Virus record (IMG/VR): IMGVR_UViG_3300001589_000144
Location: 1 to 26,051 of that record
Direction: 5' to 3' (one strand)
Origin: a virus
Length of the DNA: 26,051 nucleotides
Shown here: positions 25,474-26,051 of the stretch, one piece after another
How the letters are laid out: every line of letters starts with the position of its first letter
Position numbering within the stretch: position 1 is the stretch's first letter
Translations under genes and position numbers: made by a program
The notes under the pieces: model-generated
What the model saw: the letters and a program-made list of their open reading frames with translations, nothing else
Told to the model about the DNA's origin: nothing
Database searches by the model: none

Positions 25474-26051
25474 ATGGATAATTTTAACACTGCTAAATGG
25501 TTTAAAAACCAATATTTAAAAGAAGCATATTCTAAATTAAATGAAGAATCTATTTCCCCATATGAAATGGAGAAAGAAAATGATATTCAAAAATTAATAA
25601 AAACTATTAATAATGAAACAGGGTTAGAATTTGATGATAGTGTTAGAGGTTCTATGTCAGATGGTAGAAGAGGATATTATATAAGGATGGCAGGTAGAGG
25701 TAATTATTACTTTGAAAATGATGATGTTTTAAACTTAAAAAAAGCATTTGAAAAAGTTAATAAAATAACTGATAAATTTAATTATGAGTATAGTAGTGTT
25801 TCTGATTACGAAACAGATATTGATGATGACAGATCATGGGCAGCATCAGTTTCATTTTTTGCTGTGGAAAAACCAGTAAATGAAGAGGAGATGAGTAAAA
25901 CAGGCATCATGAAACAAATTAAGGATGCAGAAGAAATTTTAGATAGTGGTGAAGCTAACGGTATGCCCCTCGATAATGAAACTGAAATGTTAGTTCAAAA
26001 TGAACTTAAAAGACTACGTTCTCTATTCAAATTAGTAAATGAAGTGGATAT
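25474..26051 (+). CDS. Unknown protein with a packaging-type leader (3' end missing)
   Basis: At least 192 codons are present and the frame runs off the window end. The start MDNFNTAKWFKNQYLKEAYS aligns with the kinase leader MDNFNYKKYIAEGKLLKEAS (identical MDNFN, a shared Lys, then LKEA). It is followed by SKLNEES, another Leu-x-Glu site. The remaining visible part is mixed: IQKLIKTINNETGLEFDDS, a Gly/Arg-rich turn (SDGRRGYYIRMAGRGNYYFE), a helix (LNLKKAFEKVNKITDKF), an acidic segment (YETDIDDDRSWAASVSFFAV) and a helical end (MLVQNELKRLRSLFKLVNEV). I recognise no enzyme motif. It stands behind a strong late-promoter-like site. I infer that it is another candidate packaged internal protein. 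Confidence 0.6.
   Translation, partial: MDNFNTAKWFKNQYLKEAYSKLNEESISPYEMEKENDIQKLIKTINNETGLEFDDSVRGSMSDGRRGYYIRMAGRGNYYFENDDVLNLKKAFEKVNKITDKFNYEYSSVSDYETDIDDDRSWAASVSFFAVEKPVNEEEMSKTGIMKQIKDAEEILDSGEANGMPLDNETEMLVQNELKRLRSLFKLVNEVD

Noticed and set aside
25183-25512. Minus-strand frame of 109 codons at the right end
   Set aside because: It covers the zinc-ribbon gene and the promoter-like gap on the other strand, and looks membrane-like only because of antisense A/T-rich codons.
1-26051. Stop-codon reassignment, introns, inteins, tRNAs, CRISPR arrays or insertion sequences
   Set aside because: All three stop codons end genes cleanly, frames are uninterrupted, and no cloverleaf, repeat-spacer or transposase pattern was seen by reading.

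Overview
The window is one continuous late-gene and accessory segment of a T4-like contractile-tailed phage (myovirus). All 20 genes are on the + strand and tightly packed. At nine of the 19 gene junctions the start codon overlaps the preceding stop codon (TAATG, ATGA, or a slightly longer overlap), and no gap exceeds 59 bases. The DNA is very A+T-rich (about 70% by eye). The code is standard: TAA, TAG and TGA all terminate genes here. No tRNA, CRISPR array, insertion sequence, integrase or convincing terminator is visible. Starts lack a Shine-Dalgarno-like GGAGG and are preceded by A-rich DNA, and one promoter-like site resembles the Bacteroidota pattern. I therefore infer, moderately, a Bacteroidota (flavobacterial) host in a marine-type setting; nothing in the sequence proves it.

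Layout. (1) 1-1064: the 3' part of a gp55-like late sigma factor and a small unknown gene. (2) 1064-9024: baseplate and hub genes. These are a gp5-like spike without lysozyme, an unknown tail protein, a small helix-start protein, gp25 and gp6 wedge proteins, a 624-residue baseplate or fibre protein and a coiled-coil protein. (3) 9027-16757: a single giant gene (2576 residues) for a tail or baseplate protein. (4) 16817-19924: three more virion proteins, two of them paralogues. (5) 19918-22133: a GIY-YIG endonuclease-like gene, a gp61-like primase and a RecB/Cas4-type nuclease. (6) 22155-26051: an accessory block with a zeta-toxin-like kinase, a four-part nucleotidyltransferase / HExxH metalloprotease / zinc-ribbon / HAD fusion, a short repeat protein, a zinc-ribbon protein and a truncated unknown gene.

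How it fits together. A motif TATTTATAA, twice extended to TATAAATA (the T4 late-promoter box), lies in five of the seven intergenic gaps of at least 20 bases, 5-15 bases before the next start codon. The presumed reader of this motif, the gp55-like sigma, is encoded at the left edge. The same motif precedes the virion genes and the accessory block, so the accessory proteins are probably made late, with the particle.

The most interesting part is that accessory block. Two of its proteins begin with nearly the same leader (MDNFN...LKEA). It resembles the capsid-targeting leaders of T4 internal proteins, which the prohead protease cuts after Glu. A third leader-like segment lies inside the multi-domain fusion, just before its HAD domain. 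I propose that these enzymes are packaged in the head and delivered with the DNA. A second notable pattern is a beta-rich module that recurs in three different tail proteins and appears as a roughly 100-residue insertion in one of two paralogues.
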